Both the position numbers and the translations under genes were made by a program. The notes below the pieces were generated by a model. That model was not told where the DNA came from. It did no database searches and saw nothing but the letters and a program-made list of their open reading frames with translations. Shown here piece by piece: positions 21,211-33,318 of a stretch of 64,000 bases of DNA; within the stretch, counting starts at the first letter, position 1; each line of letters opens with the position of its first letter. The stretch is taken from NCBI GenBank assembly GCA_031310005.1, contig CM062379.1:2046001-2110000 (forward strand), given 5' to 3'. The DNA comes from Dactylellina haptotyla (Eukaryota > Ascomycota > Orbiliomycetes > Orbiliales > Orbiliaceae).

Positions 21211-22686
21211 ATGTCCTCCCCGTCTAGACCTCGGTCAAGAACGATGGTTGGAAGTCCAGAAAAGCGACGGAGCATGCCGGCCGAGAATAACGGCGGCAGC
21301 GCTGCTGTCTCGAAGATTCAAGAAGAAGGTGTGACCACCGAACCAGCCGCAGCCTATATATCCTCCCGCACTTCCCTCCCCCACCCTGTCATCCCAGAGC
21401 ATCTTCCTCACTTTGAAACCTACAAGGAGCAAAGACTTTACAACTACGTGATGTCCACCTCCTCCTCGCCCCTCCCTTCCTCAGGCGCTGCGTCCCGCAT
21501 GAGCCACTCACGAGGCAGCTCAATCTCCTCCATCTCCGAGAATGGGAACTTTTTCACTAACCTGTTCACTCCTGCGGTTTCTTCCCCCACAGCAGCAGCG
21601 CACTCCAGGTCTCAATCTCTAGGAGGCCCGCCAGCAGCAGCTACCAACGCCAGCCGCAAGTTCTCACACTTCTTCGGCCTTGGCAGCGGGAACGACAATG
21701 CGTCCAATTCGGGCCTTGCATTCAGCTCGAACGCTTCTTCCAAGCGTTCGGTGTCAAACAGTACTACTTTGTCCAACCTTGTGCTACCGGAGAGCCACAA
21801 CTTGGTAGGACACAACCCCAACCCTATGACCCGCGACGAGTTTGCGGACGTCAACTTTGCCGAGTTGTTGGGCAATGGAGTGCCTAAGAGCCCCTTGCAA
21901 TGTACTCCCCAGGGGTTCCATGCCCTGCACGACAAGAGCATGGAGGTCATTGATCGTCTCTATGCTGGATACATGGAGAGAACGCGAGCGTTGGCCGATG
22001 CTCTTGCGGAGATTGCTGCGCTTCGAGACGATATGGAGCAGAAGGAGCAGAAGATCGAAGGTCTGAGGTTTAGCGTTGATCAACTGGCCAACGTGCAGGA
22101 GACCTTGTCGAAGGCTTCCGAAGAGGCCGAGAAGACTGCTGAGAAGGCCAACGCCGAAGCTAAGGTGTTGAGGGCCGAGAATAGCAGGTTGAAGTGGGAG
22201 GCCAAGATGGTCCGGGACGTCGAGATGGACGATGCTTCTTCGATTGTGTCCTTGTCGCCTCAGAAGTATGGCGTCGGGGCGAAGGAGGTCGAGCCATTGA
22301 AGATTTCACGATCGAGGACTAAGAGCTCAAACTCGGATTCGGGATTCGAGAGCGAGAGCGACAGCGCCTCTGTATTTTCTCACGACGGCAAGATGAGCAG
22401 CGTGCTCAGCTCGCCGGCTCCTACCTACCCAGCTTCGATCATGACTGTGGAGGAGGACAAGTACGAACTCGAGTCGAACAGCGGTTATAACGCCGGCTCT
22501 GGACCCCTCGCTCAGCTCAGGAATGTATTGAGGCGCACCGCGGCGGTTGCTGATTCCCACTCGACGAGATGCGATTGCGGAGTTGTTATCGGCCGATTGA
22601 AGAATGAGAATGGTCAGTTGATAGGCAGAGTTAAGGAACTCGAGGGATGTCTGGACAACTGCCTGGACCTCGTCGGAGGAATTTAA
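21211..22686 (+). CDS. conserved-looking coiled-coil protein, unknown function
   Basis: This is a single-exon gene of 491 aa. Residues 1-200 are low in order, serine-rich, with many SRS/RSxS sites that could be phosphorylated. Residues 225-250 carry a short motif (PKSPLQCTPQGFHALHDKSM) that looks conserved. A long coiled coil runs from about 245 to 335 (ERTRALADALAEIAALRDDM onward, rich in Glu, Lys, Ala). The C-terminus has a cysteine-bearing helix, HSTRCDCGVVIGRLKNENGQ followed by LEGCLDNCLDLVGGI. I do not recognise the family; the layout (disordered head, coiled coil, short Cys-rich end) suggests a scaffold or cytoskeleton-associated protein. The long CT-rich leader in front suggests complex regulation. 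Confidence 0.75.
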   Translation: MSSPSRPRSRTMVGSPEKRRSMPAENNGGSAAVSKIQEEGVTTEPAAAYISSRTSLPHPVIPEHLPHFETYKEQRLYNYVMSTSSSPLPSSGAASRMSHSRGSSISSISENGNFFTNLFTPAVSSPTAAAHSRSQSLGGPPAAATNASRKFSHFFGLGSGNDNASNSGLAFSSNASSKRSVSNSTTLSNLVLPESHNLVGHNPNPMTRDEFADVNFAELLGNGVPKSPLQCTPQGFHALHDKSMEVIDRLYAGYMERTRALADALAEIAALRDDMEQKEQKIEGLRFSVDQLANVQETLSKASEEAEKTAEKANAEAKVLRAENSRLKWEAKMVRDVEMDDASSIVSLSPQKYGVGAKEVEPLKISRSRTKSSNSDSGFESESDSASVFSHDGKMSSVLSSPAPTYPASIMTVEEDKYELESNSGYNAGSGPLAQLRNVLRRTAAVADSHSTRCDCGVVIGRLKNENGQLIGRVKELEGCLDNCLDLVGGI

Positions 22687-23623
22687 AGAAAGATATATTT
22701 TTCTTCTGCCAGATGATGATATGAGAATTTTTTGAAAGATTAAAAGGTATGAAATTATTAATATGGGAATTTATAGAAACGGTCTGGTGTCTTTATAACT
22801 CTGTTTGGCGTTCTACGGTTTTTATGTCTACTTGTCTGTGTTTCAACAGAACGAAAGAAAATTGCTTGGGATCTTGAGATCTTTCTTCCAAATGGAATTT
22901 AACGTCAGGGTGCTTTTTTTTTGGGACACTTTCTGCTTCATATGTATTATACAGCTTCTTCTTCTTTTTCACCAGTATATATATATATAAAGACGAGCAG
23001 ATCCTCACGGGACGATATAGACGACAGCCTTTGAAACAATAAAAAAAAATCAAAGTCAATCAAACAAACAAAATATCTCACATGAAAATTGCAATTAAAT
23101 TTCGCAGACTGGTAGTAGCAGACTGTCGTGAATTCGGAGCGGAGACCGGGACGTGAGTATGATGGCATGTTAGCTAATGGAATGCCGGGTTTGGTTAAAG
23201 CTGCCGCATCTGTTACGTCAACGAAACCGACGGCATTCCGTATAGAAACACCACCACCCCCAATGCCAATCGCCACGATGCACCCACGCGCCTTCTCTGC
23301 TACCAGAAAGTCCGTTTGTTAATATTAATATACGCAGGGCGGACGATGCGGTCTTTAAATAGTCCTCCTGTCCAGTGGGAATGGAACTGACGTCCACGTT
23401 GCCATAGCACAGCACATAGTATCACTCCGGCCCGCACCGGCCAATCGGATCGATTGCACCGTTTGCCTGCTCGCATCCTCAACCCAATCAGATCGGACCA
23501 TCGCCAACCTCACCGCCGCCGCCTGAGAGGAACCACGTTACGGGGTCCCTTTCACATCCCATCCAGCTGACTCAGCAAGGCATCGATCGCAGGTGGAACC
23601 GTTGAGAGCACGCTTCCCCCGAA
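22687..23623. other. intergenic
   Basis: Holds the 3' flank of the coiled-coil gene, a (TA)7 run at 22976-22990 and the leader of the CorA-type transporter. No gene is seen. Confidence 0.5.
22976..22990. repeat. TA dinucleotide run
   Basis: Seven TA units plus one T in the 3' flank of the coiled-coil gene. Confidence 0.85.
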
Positions 23624-26600
23624 ATGGCAGGCTCCGTCGACTCGCTCGACTCCGCTTCCTCGACGTCCTCGTCCTCCACCGAATCCACCAGCAAGCCAAC
23701 TCGCCGGGCAAGAACGACGTCACAGGTCGCCAACCTCCCGACTCCCTCGCCGTCGTCTCATCGGCGTCAACAGCAACAACAACATCACGATCACGACCCT
23801 CCAATCCCTTCTCGATCACCCCAGTCCCGCCGCCATCGCCGACGGCGGAACACCCTCACCACTCGCCGGGCTAGCGTCATGGTCGACCATGATAATGAGG
23901 TGTCCATCTCCGAAGAAGTCGTAGACACTTCTAGAACCACGGCCACCAGCATCATGGAAACAGGCACCATCGCCGCCGGCCCTTTCCCTTCAACCGCACG
24001 CCGGAACTCTTCGTTCTATCAGCTCAAGATACCTATCCACCAGAACCTCTCCACCACCAGCGTTGATTCGTCCGTCCTCCTCGACCACCGGGAGCAGAAA
24101 TACACCCGCCCCCGGCGATCCAGCACCATGGGTCTAGGCGATATCTCCAAATCTCACCGCCAGTCACACATTCACAGCTCGTCCTCGAATGTACACTCTA
24201 ATCACCCACAATCGCATTTCCATCATCACCACGCCCACGGCTACTTCCACGACTACACCCAGTCCGCTGAGGACTCCACCACTGAACTACGGCGTGGTCC
24301 CACTGGCGACTATTTGTCAGATAATGAAGAAACACCGGACACCCAACCGTTAATGGGGCGTTCACACATCGCAGGAGGCATAGACAGCTATGGCATGAAC
24401 CACGCCACCGAACGCACCGCCCTCTTCGCGACCGGCCGCTCGAACCGGCCGCCGAGCATCTCCTCCCGGTCCAGCAAGAGCAGCAGAAAACGCAACCTCA
24501 AACCTCAACAACTCGGCGTCCCTACCTACGGTAGTGTCAACTTCCCCCCCTCGGTCCCCAACTCGCCGAATCTGGGACCGTATTCTGCGGGTATAGACGA
24601 GAGTATCTCCCCCGGCGGCGGGAGGGGTTTGATGCGTAATAGTTTCATCGAAGACCACATTATCGATATCGACGGAAATGGCAGGGACGCACAAAACCCA
24701 TTTTTAGATTCCACACCGCCTACACCGCCGGGGATCATGCGGCAGAGGACGGGTATGGGTGAGGTGGAGGAGGATGTGTGTTTTCCTGTCAACGACCGGT
24801 TGACAGATGGGATGGGTACGCCGCCGCGACCTGGCGAGAACGGGAGTATAAGGAACGGTAGACCGCGGCGGCGGGCGAGAGAGTGGCCCGATCTAAGTGT
24901 GTTTGAGGAATGGAGTCGCGAGGAGAAAGAGGAGCGGATCACGGCTGCGGGGGGCATCAGAGCGCGGCAGGTTTCTGAGCCTGTGTATGTCGGGGGACGG
25001 TTGCGGCCGACTGTGCGCGGGTGGCATAGAGAGGTCGAGGATCTACCGTATCGGTTTACGTATTTTAACGATGAATTGGGGGCGACGATCCACGCTCAGA
25101 CGATAAGTGAGTTGGTTACGCCTGGGGAGACGACGTTTAGGGATTTATTCATGCCGCCGCCGAGGAAGGTAGAGTGTAGTAGTGATGAGGAGAGTGAGGC
25201 GGAAGATGTGCTTGTTGATGTGGAGGGCAGTGAGAGGGGTACTGCGACCCCGAAGGGCGGGTTGAATGGGAATGGGAGGGCATCGGGGAGCTTTAAAGGA
25301 GATAGTGTAAGGAGCAGTGTCAGGGGGAGCGAGGATCTATCTGGGCTGGATATTCCGGGTAGCAATTTTACCAGTGCGACGGCGGGTGCTCCGCTGAGGC
25401 ATACGACGACGAAAGAGACGCAGGCTACCGCGGCTACGGAGGAAGGGGAGCGGCCAACGTGGTGGCTTGATGTGCTCAGTCCGACAAAGGCGGAGATGAA
25501 GGTGTTCCAAGATGCGTTTGGGATTCACCCGCTCACGGCGGAAGATATTCTCATGCAGGAGCCGCGAGAGAAAGTGGAGCTCTTTAGGAACTACTATCTT
25601 GTCAGCTATCGGACCTTTGAGCAGGACCCGACGGATGAGGAGTACATGGAGCCTGTCAACTATTACATCGTGGTGTTCAGAACTGGCGTTTTGACGGTAC
25701 GTAAAACCCCGCCTACTTTGTGAATGATTTTTGAAATCTAACATGATTTATAGTTCCACTTTACAATGACACCGCATGGAGCCAATGTCCGACGCCGTAT
25801 CAGACAACTAAAAGACTATATTGACATCACGGCGGACTGGATCTCCTACGCGCTTATCGATAACATCACCGATGCGTTTGGTCCAATCATTCAAATGATC
25901 GAAGATGAGTGCGATGAAATAGACGATATCATCCTCGCCGATGTGGAAACGCCAAACAGCAAGCCGTCGAAACTGCCGACACCGCTCGAACGCCGAGCGA
26001 GTAGAATCGCCTCCCTACGCCCATCCACCGCGGAAAAGGACGATGCGACGACGAATGAACACCAGGACGATGCTAACATGTTACGGCGGATAGCCGGTTG
26101 CCGTAAAAAAGTGATGGGTTTGTACAGACTCATGGGAAACAAGGCGGACGTGATCAAGGGGTTCAGCAAGAGGTGTAACGAGCACTGGGAGGTCGCCCCG
26201 AGAAGCGAGATCGGCCTGTACTTGGGCGATATTCAAGACCATATTGTTACCATGGTAGCGAATCTCGTCCACGTGGAGAAGATTCTGAGTCGTGGGCATA
26301 GTAACTATTTGGCCCAGATTAGCATTAAGAGTAAGACTAATCACTCTTTAGGCTTTTGAGCAAGTTGATATGCTAATTTGTTCGGTTTAGTGAATGAGCG
26401 ACAGGAAGAGACAGCGGATACCTTGGGGAGATTGACGGTGTTGGGTACTATCGTGTTACCGATGAACATTGTGACGGGGTTGTGGGGTATGAACGTCTTG
26501 GTGCCAGGGCAAGGAAATGAAGACAGCTTGATATGGTTTTGGTGCCGTGAGTACATCCTTTCGTACTCTATGCTATTCGGACGCTGATAACTAACCTGAC

Positions 26601-26676
26601 GATAGTCACTGCTGGGTTGTTTATGTTTGGTATCTCATGCTACTTTATCGCGAAGAGAGTATACGGGATTGTATAA
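23624..26676 (+). CDS. CorA-family magnesium transporter (Alr1/Mnr2 type)
   Basis: Exons 23624-25696, 25754-26330, 26391-26546 and 26606-26676 encode 958 aa. The family moves Mg2+ across the plasma membrane (Alr1/Alr2) or vacuole membrane (Mnr2). The first 600 residues are disordered and rich in Ser, Arg and His. The cytosolic CorA domain starts near residue 610 (TWWLDVLSPTKAEMKVFQDA, then GIHPLTAEDI). The end carries MNERQEETADTLGRLTVLGT, MNIVTGLWGMN with the GMN selectivity motif at about 916-918, then VPGQ, and a second membrane helix (LTAGLFMFGISCYFIAKRVY). The third intron splits the Met codon of this MNERQ motif and the fourth splits the loop between the helices; both splices recover family text exactly. 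The very long head is more like Alr1 and Mnr2 than mitochondrial Mrs2, so plasma or vacuolar membrane is expected. Confidence 0.93.
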
Positions 26677-27999
26677 AGAGGAGATGCGATTACCGGTATT
26701 TCATGGGGGTGATTTTTGAATTGTGACAGATTGTTTTTGGGTACCAGAGCGGGTTTCCAGTATTTGATTGCAAGGTTTTGTTCAAGCTTGCTTTTATCGC
26801 GGGTTTCTTTCGCTTTTCACTTTTGTTGGAACTTAAATTTGGCGCGGGCACTTGGAGAACTCGGTGTGTACAGTATCACTTGTAATAGATTGTACGATTA
26901 TGAGGTGTTAGAACATAGAGATCAAGTCGGGTAAATACACAGAAGTCTTGAAGCTAGAACGCATGTTCCCTGTATCCAACTGCTCAACCATCCCAGACCG
27001 TGCGCGGACAAGGCATAGGCCCGAGGGACCGAAGCTACGGATCATGCAGCTGCAGCTTCCCGAATGATGCTGGAGGATATATTTGGTTAGCGGGATGAAC
27101 CAAAAAGCTTGTCTTGAAATTGCGACTGGGGAGAACATTGGCGATGCCCAGCTGGGGGTGGTTGCTATGGGGAATGGTTGTGTTGTTTACCGCAAAAAAA
27201 CCTGCATACGTATCGCACAGCGCAGCAAGGTGAGAGCGCGGGAAGCAAGGGTGGAAGTACGTCAGCGGGTATTAATTACGGTTTGCATTCTTCTCTGCTC
27301 CTCATCTCGAAGTGTTTTTTATTAATTAGAACATCATCACTCCTTATTCTCTGTTCCATCCTTTTGGCTTTGTGCTTTCAGTGGTTCTGTGTCGACGGAT
27401 TTCTTTTGTTCTTCTACTACGATTGTGATTTTAGTTGCGCATTGCAAACGACAACGGACGGAAGTGGCAGCTGTGAATTGGCACACAAAAAGCGAAACCT
27501 ACAAAAACAACAAAGGGACGAGAGATATTCGATCGTGGTAGCTTGGGTTACAGCTGAAAGTCAGAAGCCTCCGACGAGCGACGAGTTTCTACGCTCTGGC
27601 GACCGGATTTTGCTAACTGTTGCTGCAGCAGGAACACCGACAAGGGCGTCGCTTCACGGGACCAAGTTGAGAGATCTTGACGACAGGCACGAGGACGCAA
27701 CCCGGCGGCTAGGTTACATCCAGCTTCCGTCTCCGGGCTCTGATGGGAACATTCGATATAGATACTCTTAAGATCTCTATCTAGCAGCTAAGTAACTGTT
27801 TTTTTCTTTCACCATTCCTTCTTTTTTTCCTCTGCATCCAGAAAAAAAGAGAAAAAAGAGATATCATAGACGTTTGTGGTGTCAAAGTGTGTCGAGGTAG
27901 AACGGTAGTCTCGACTGTGTAACAACAAACTGCGAGCAGGTCCCTTCCAACAACTCGTTTCCCGTTTGGGCGTCTACAGCCATCCAACCAACAAAAACG
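26677..27999. other. long 5' region of the GH16 gene
   Basis: 1.3 kb between the transporter and the cell-wall enzyme. A 197-codon frame (27178-27771) lacks any ATG and ends in basic text, so I read the region as promoter and leader. Confidence 0.5.
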
Positions 28000-29478
28000 A
28001 TGATAGCGCGGTCTTCATCGGCGCTCCTCGCCACCGTCGTAGCCACACTTGTCGGCCTCTCGTCCTCGCAGACGTACACCGCCTGCAATCCTCTCTTTGC
28101 AAGTAAGTTCTTCGCATCTCTCCCAGTGCTACTAGACATCCTATTCTAAGACGTTTCATCGTTTAGCATGTCCCGCGAACCCCGCCCTTGGCGGCTCCAT
28201 GTCCGCCGACTTCACAACAGGCGGGAACGTCATGTTCCCTGCCGTCCTCTCCGATAATAAAATCTCCTACGGTTCCCAAGGCGCACAATTCACAGTCTCC
28301 GGGTCCGGAGACTCTCCAACCCTAGCTTCAAACTTCTACATCATGTTTGGCCGAGTATCCGTCACCATGATGTCTGCCCCCGGTGTCGGAATCGTCAGCT
28401 CTGTAGTCTTGCAATCCGATGATCTAGATGAAATCGATTGGGAGTGGCTTGGTGGAGATAATTCCCAGGTGCAAAGCAACTACTTTGGCAAAGGAAACAC
28501 AAATACCTACGACCGTGCGGCATTCATCGCCGTTGATAATCCGCAGGGCACCGAGCACACATACACCATCGAATGGACGAGCAAGAGCATCACCTGGAGT
28601 ATCGATGGAGTCGTCAAGAGGGTTTTGACAGTAGAGAATAGCTCCGGTGGAGGGCAATATTATCCGCAAACACCCATGCAGATTAAATTGGGTCTGTGGA
28701 GCGGTGGCGATCCAGGAAATCCTGCGGGTACCATTCGTAAGTCAAATATCTCAAATTCAAGGTTCCCTAAAGTTATTCGATTCGAATATGTTGCTAACAC
28801 CGATTCATTGGGATAGAATGGGCTGGTGGCTACACGGACTACTCCAAGGGTCCCTTCAGCATGTTCGTCCGCTCTGTCAGCATACAAGACTACTCCACCG
28901 GCTCCTCGTACTCCTACTCCGACAACTCCGGTTCCTACACTTCCATCCGTTCCAACGGTGGTACAATCGGAATCGACGCCGGTGGTGGTAGCGGCAGCAG
29001 CGTAGACTACGTCGCCCCAACATTGACAGACATCCCCATCAACAATGGTATTCCAGGGAGCTATTCAACGGGTACAGCGGTAACACGCACGCCCTACGTT
29101 GCCCCGACCAGCGCGGAGGAATACTGGGCGGGCACAGGTTTTCGAGTTTCATCAGCGAGTGAGTATACTAACAATGCGAACCCCCCCGTTGCTTCTTCCT
29201 ATTCTTCCGTTTGGCACGATCCGAATCTACCGTACATCGTTTCCGATCCGCCGGCCCCGGCGCCGACGACACCCGTTCCCACGGCCTACGGAAATCCGAA
29301 TGATGGTCCTGTTTATATTGTTACTACCCCTGCTTCTTTTTACGGTTCGACTAACAGATCTGGAGGAGGGCGACCCCGCCTTATGGGCTCGAATCTGGTG
29401 TGGATCTCTGAGCTGCTGTTCTTGCCGCCTTATGCTTTAGCTCTGGGCGGGGGTCTTATTGCTGCTCTGTTATTATAA
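28000..29478 (+). CDS. GPI-anchored GH16 glucan-chitin transglycosylase (CRH family)
   Basis: Exons 28000-28102, 28167-28736 and 28817-29478 encode 444 aa. CRH enzymes act outside the plasma membrane and join chitin to beta-1,6- or beta-1,3-glucan in the cell wall. A secretion signal covers about residues 1-23 (ALLATVVATLVGLSSS) and is followed by cysteines of a short N-terminal module (TYTACNPLFATCPANPALGG). The GH16 catalytic motif DEIDWEWLG holds Glu123, Asp125 and Glu127 as nucleophile, helper and acid/base. The barrel continues with HTYTIEWTSKSITWSIDG and KLGLWSGGDPGNPAGTI. The third exon starts QWAGGYTDYSKGPF, where most family members have EWAGG. The Ser/Thr/Gly-rich stem and hydrophobic end (PYALALGGGLIAALLL) fit a GPI anchor, with NRSGGG as a likely attachment zone. 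A close match to yeast Crh1/Utr2. Confidence 0.94.
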
Positions 29479-30049
29479 TTATAGGTTAGCCCTTCGTGGC
29501 TTAGAATGGGTGATCACACATCCTTCTTCTTCGTTTTTGCTTTTGAGATGAATACAAGCATTTTTGTCCTGTCATAGCGATGAGAGTTTATGGTTTTTAT
29601 GGTTTCATGTTTTTATACTTTTCATGTGTGGATTTACACCTCTCCTTCGAAAGCTTCCTGTTTATATTACTTTTCGAAAGGAGTTGGCTCTGTCCTTTTA
29701 CCGATTTATAATCTGCATCTTCTATATATTTGTCTATAGCGGCTTTCTGGCGTGATATACGCCCAGTGGATCTGCAAGGCTCATGTTCGCATTCTTTTTT
29801 GCATGTGTTATTGCATATATAGAGAACCAAGATGCCGTCGTCGGATGGTTTAACATCTATACTTACCAGTCCGTATTTAAATATTTCCGTTATAACGTAA
29901 TTTCTCAGCGTAGTTCAAACCATTGCAGCGTATAGAATCCTCTTCTAGAAGATATAATTTATCTATAAGGTATCTCTCCTCGTGCTATCAAACATAAGCT
30001 TTACAAGAGCGCGCGCAAGTGTGATAGAGCCGCAATGTAATCAAACATT
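29479..30049. other. convergent intergenic region
   Basis: Lies between the stop codons of the GH16 gene and MCM4, AT-rich, both 3' ends. Nothing else is seen. Confidence 0.5.
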
Positions 30050-33000
30050 TCACAGCCCAGTAACCCTTCTAACCGTCTTCCTCATACCATCTCCACCTCC
30101 CGCGGCAACCACATGCCCTTCACCCTCTAACGCCGACACGGCCTCTAAAAACTCGCCCTGCTGCATCGGTATCGGACTCTGCTCGCCAAGCCTCGAAAAC
30201 ACATCCACCAATCTAACCGCTCCTCCGGCTCTTGTCATCTCATCTAATACGCTGATAATCGCATTCTTCAAGTCCCCTTTTCGTCGGCGCTCGCTCACTC
30301 CCACACCAGAGATAAGATCCATATCGATACGACCAGTCAACGGATCTGTTGCGCTCTCCTTGATCGCAGCGCGAATCAAACGCACGGCTTCGACGACATC
30401 GCTCAGTTCGACTTCGTCGGAGAGTCGCATCTTGGCGTGCGCTTCTGACAGACGAATCATAGATTCCAGCTGACGCGTGGTCGCCGTAATACGGCGTTCG
30501 GCGGCGCGGACATCTTCGCCGAGTTTTCGCATGGCGACATACGCGCGGACGAGTTCTTCAGCAGCTTCTTCATTGATCGTTGGATGGATGTGCTGGCGGG
30601 CGTAGGACACATAGGAGGTCAAGAATTCAATTGGCTAGAAGAAACAATTAGTCATAAAAATCAAAAAAAATGATGAGAATATCAGTGATCTTACCAAAAT
30701 CTCTTTCTGAGCGGCGTTTTCTGGCCTATCTTCCAAGTACATCCCAACCAAATGCCTTGCCAACATCTTATCGGACTTTTCGTCAACCTTATCCAGCATA
30801 AGATAGATCAAGTCGAATCTACTCATTAAGGTAGGTGGCAAATCGATATTTTTCGGAACCGATAAATTCGGGTTGTATTTACTGCCGATGGGGTTGGCAG
30901 ATGCCAAAATTGATGTTCTTGCGTTCAAAGTGGTAATGATACCAGCTTTAGCAATGGATACGGTCTGTTGTTCCATGACTTCGTGGAGCACGGATCTGGT
31001 TGCTTCGGACATCTTGTCAAACTCATCAATACAGCAGATACCACCATCTGAGAGGACCAATGCACCAGATTCGAGGACAAGCTGTTTGGACTCGGGGTCC
31101 CGAGTAACATAGGCGGTCAAACCGACCGCCGAACTGCCTTTACCACTGGTGTAAATACCCCGCGGCGCTATTCTGTTGACGTAGGAGAGAATTTGTGATT
31201 TGGAGGTAGACGGGTCGCCACAAAGTAGAATGTTGATATCACCACGATATCGCGGCGCACCGCCTCTCTCAAATGTCTTATTTGTGCCACCGAACAATTG
31301 AAGCAAAATCCCCTTCTTCACATCGTCATTTTCAAAGACGCTGGGCGCCAAAGACCTCGAGAGAAGTTCGTAAACATCATAGCGCGCGCCAATCTCTTTG
31401 ATCCTTTGGATCTCTGCCTCGGTGATCTTGCGCACCTCGTCTACATCTGCAGCCACCTTGTCGGCCATGCCGCCTTCCATGGTCGTAGCATCTAGACCTA
31501 GTCGCTTCTTGTCCACCTTCTGGATGTGGACAACGTCAACGTATGTCTTGAATAAACTCTTCACCGATCTCTGTCGCGGGTTGACACGGACTGGAACGCC
31601 CCTGAAAATACCAGTGACCTCGATTCGGTCACCCGCCTTGCAAACATCCACCATCTCATCGTATAGTAGCACGGACACTGAATGCGGGGTTTGTCCGTCT
31701 GGTATGCTATCAGGTGTTTCCTGTAACTTCATGATTTGCTTATCCGCAAACTCGGAGCGGTTGTGAACAAGCTGCATCGAGTTGGGACTGTTACAGACTT
31801 CTCGAGGACAGCGGGTTGGCTCGATGATCTTGCCACGTTCGATCTCGACCTTAACATCTTGGTGGCAGACTTCGCAGCGGAAAAATGCCGTTTTCATGTC
31901 TGGGATAACTGGGGTAGTACGAATGGCGAGTCCCTTGATGCTGACAATCTTGTCGATATCTAAATTTAGCACGTACATTAGATCCTGCATCTAGTTATTA
32001 ATTTAAGATATGGCCTCACCATTGGGGTTTAATTCTCTCATATTCGACAGTTTCTCCAAGTTGAATGGTCTCACACGATACATTAGCTTTTCGAAATCGG
32101 CTAATTGATCCTCTGTTGCACTCTCTTGAATATATAGCGCTTTCATCTCATCCTTGGTCACCTGATCCATTAGAGGAATTATTTCGGCAGGATAGTTAAT
32201 CAACTGATGATAAAACTTCTTTGTTTGTGGAAAGGCGAGGAGATTTTTGCAATCTATATTGAGACCTGTGACGTGCAGCTGCTTCATAGCCTTAAGCATT
32301 TCGTCGTACACTAATTCTTCACCAGTGCCGGGGGCAACAGTCTCTCCGTTATAGATCATCCTGTATTTCCGCTTAAAGTTTCTAAGAAACAAGCGGAAAG
32401 TATGCATGGAATCTGTGATGGAGATGTTGGTTCCCCAGATGAACCTCTGGGTGAAGTCATCACCTTCCGATGTCTGGAAGGTGTTCGCATCGGATTGACC
32501 GCCAGGGCGGGGGATGAAGAAGCGAGGTTGGCCATCAGGACCGAGGGAATCGGACATGGGGACATCATTTCGAACTCTGCGGGCACGAGGAGTTGCTTCG
32601 CTATCTTGACTGTACGGATCGAACTAGAGTCAGGAAAAGAGAATTCCATAACGATGTACTGTGGAAACATACGTTGCAGATGGTCGTGCGTAGAGATCTG
32701 ATAATCTATCTGAACTTGGGTCATATCGAAGGGGAGACGAAGCTATCGTGAAATTTCGGTGTTAGCGGAAGGCATCAGCGGCGAATCGCGAAAGTTTCCA
32801 TAACATACACAATCCATAGGATCTGGAGTTCCCGCTAGCTCTCGGAGTGAACACTTCTTCTCTTGGAGGTGTACTGGCGGGGTAGTCCATGGGGTCACTC
32901 ATGTCCATCTCATCACGCCCAAAGTCCGGGGCAGGCGAGGACGAGGCGTCATTGTGGAAAAGTGGCGAATTCGCAGATTCAGCTCGCCGGGCAGGTGCTG

Positions 33001-33100
33001 GAGTGGAGAGATTGGAAGCGATGTTCGATCTCGTGCTCCGTGTGCTTTGTGGAGTGCTCGCTTGAGGGGTACCTCGTGTGGATCGACGAGGGGTCGACAT
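30050..33100 (-). CDS. MCM4: DNA replication licensing factor MCM4
   Basis: Minus-strand exons are 33100-32809, 32742-32673, 32609-32020, 31959-30695 and 30634-30050, 933 aa. MCM4 is one of six subunits of the Mcm2-7 helicase loaded at origins. The N-terminal tail is disordered, Ser/Thr/Pro-rich with many SP/TP sites, as expected for a Cdc7-Dbf4 and CDK target. The zinc finger has Cys346, Cys349, Cys368 and Cys373. Walker A is GDPSTSKS (about 565-572), Walker B CCIDEFD (626-632), and the arginine finger SRFD is at 697-700; a winged helix closes the C-terminus. Splice sites were chosen by family text: for example, only the TTTAG at 31960 joins RELNPN to DIDKIVSIKG, whereas the earlier AG would insert nine residues, and CGTACAG at 32610 keeps frame for QDSEATPRARR. 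An MCB box sits 213 bases before the start. Confidence 0.96.
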
Positions 33101-33312
33101 GGTGGGGAGCTGGCTGGAGATAGCTGAAGCCGGGTAGATGGAACGTAGATTGGGTAATGGATGTCAGATAGAGCTGAACAGCTGGACCGGCAGTTGCAAT
33201 ATCGAAGAGCGAGCAAGGCCGAAGAGGCGGGTATCAGTTGTGCCGCTTGCCGACGTTTGTCTGGTTGTCGAGGAGGGGGGAGGAGGTGTGAGAGAAAGTG
33301 TGATAGAGGCAG

Positions 33313-33318
33313 ACGCGT
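33313..33318. promoter_or_regulatory. MCB box (ACGCGT) upstream of MCM4
   Basis: The palindromic ACGCGT lies 213 bases before the MCM4 ATG. In yeasts this box binds MBF (Mbp1-Swi6) and drives G1/S transcription of replication genes. A CCAAT sequence stands at 33372. A six-base site is expected by chance about once in 4 kb, so this needs the parallel with RPA1 to carry weight. Confidence 0.5.

Noticed and set aside
27178-27771. 197-codon plus frame before the GH16 gene
   Set aside because: It opens with TTG, contains no ATG, and its hydrophobic start reflects T-rich leader sequence; I take it as 5' leader.
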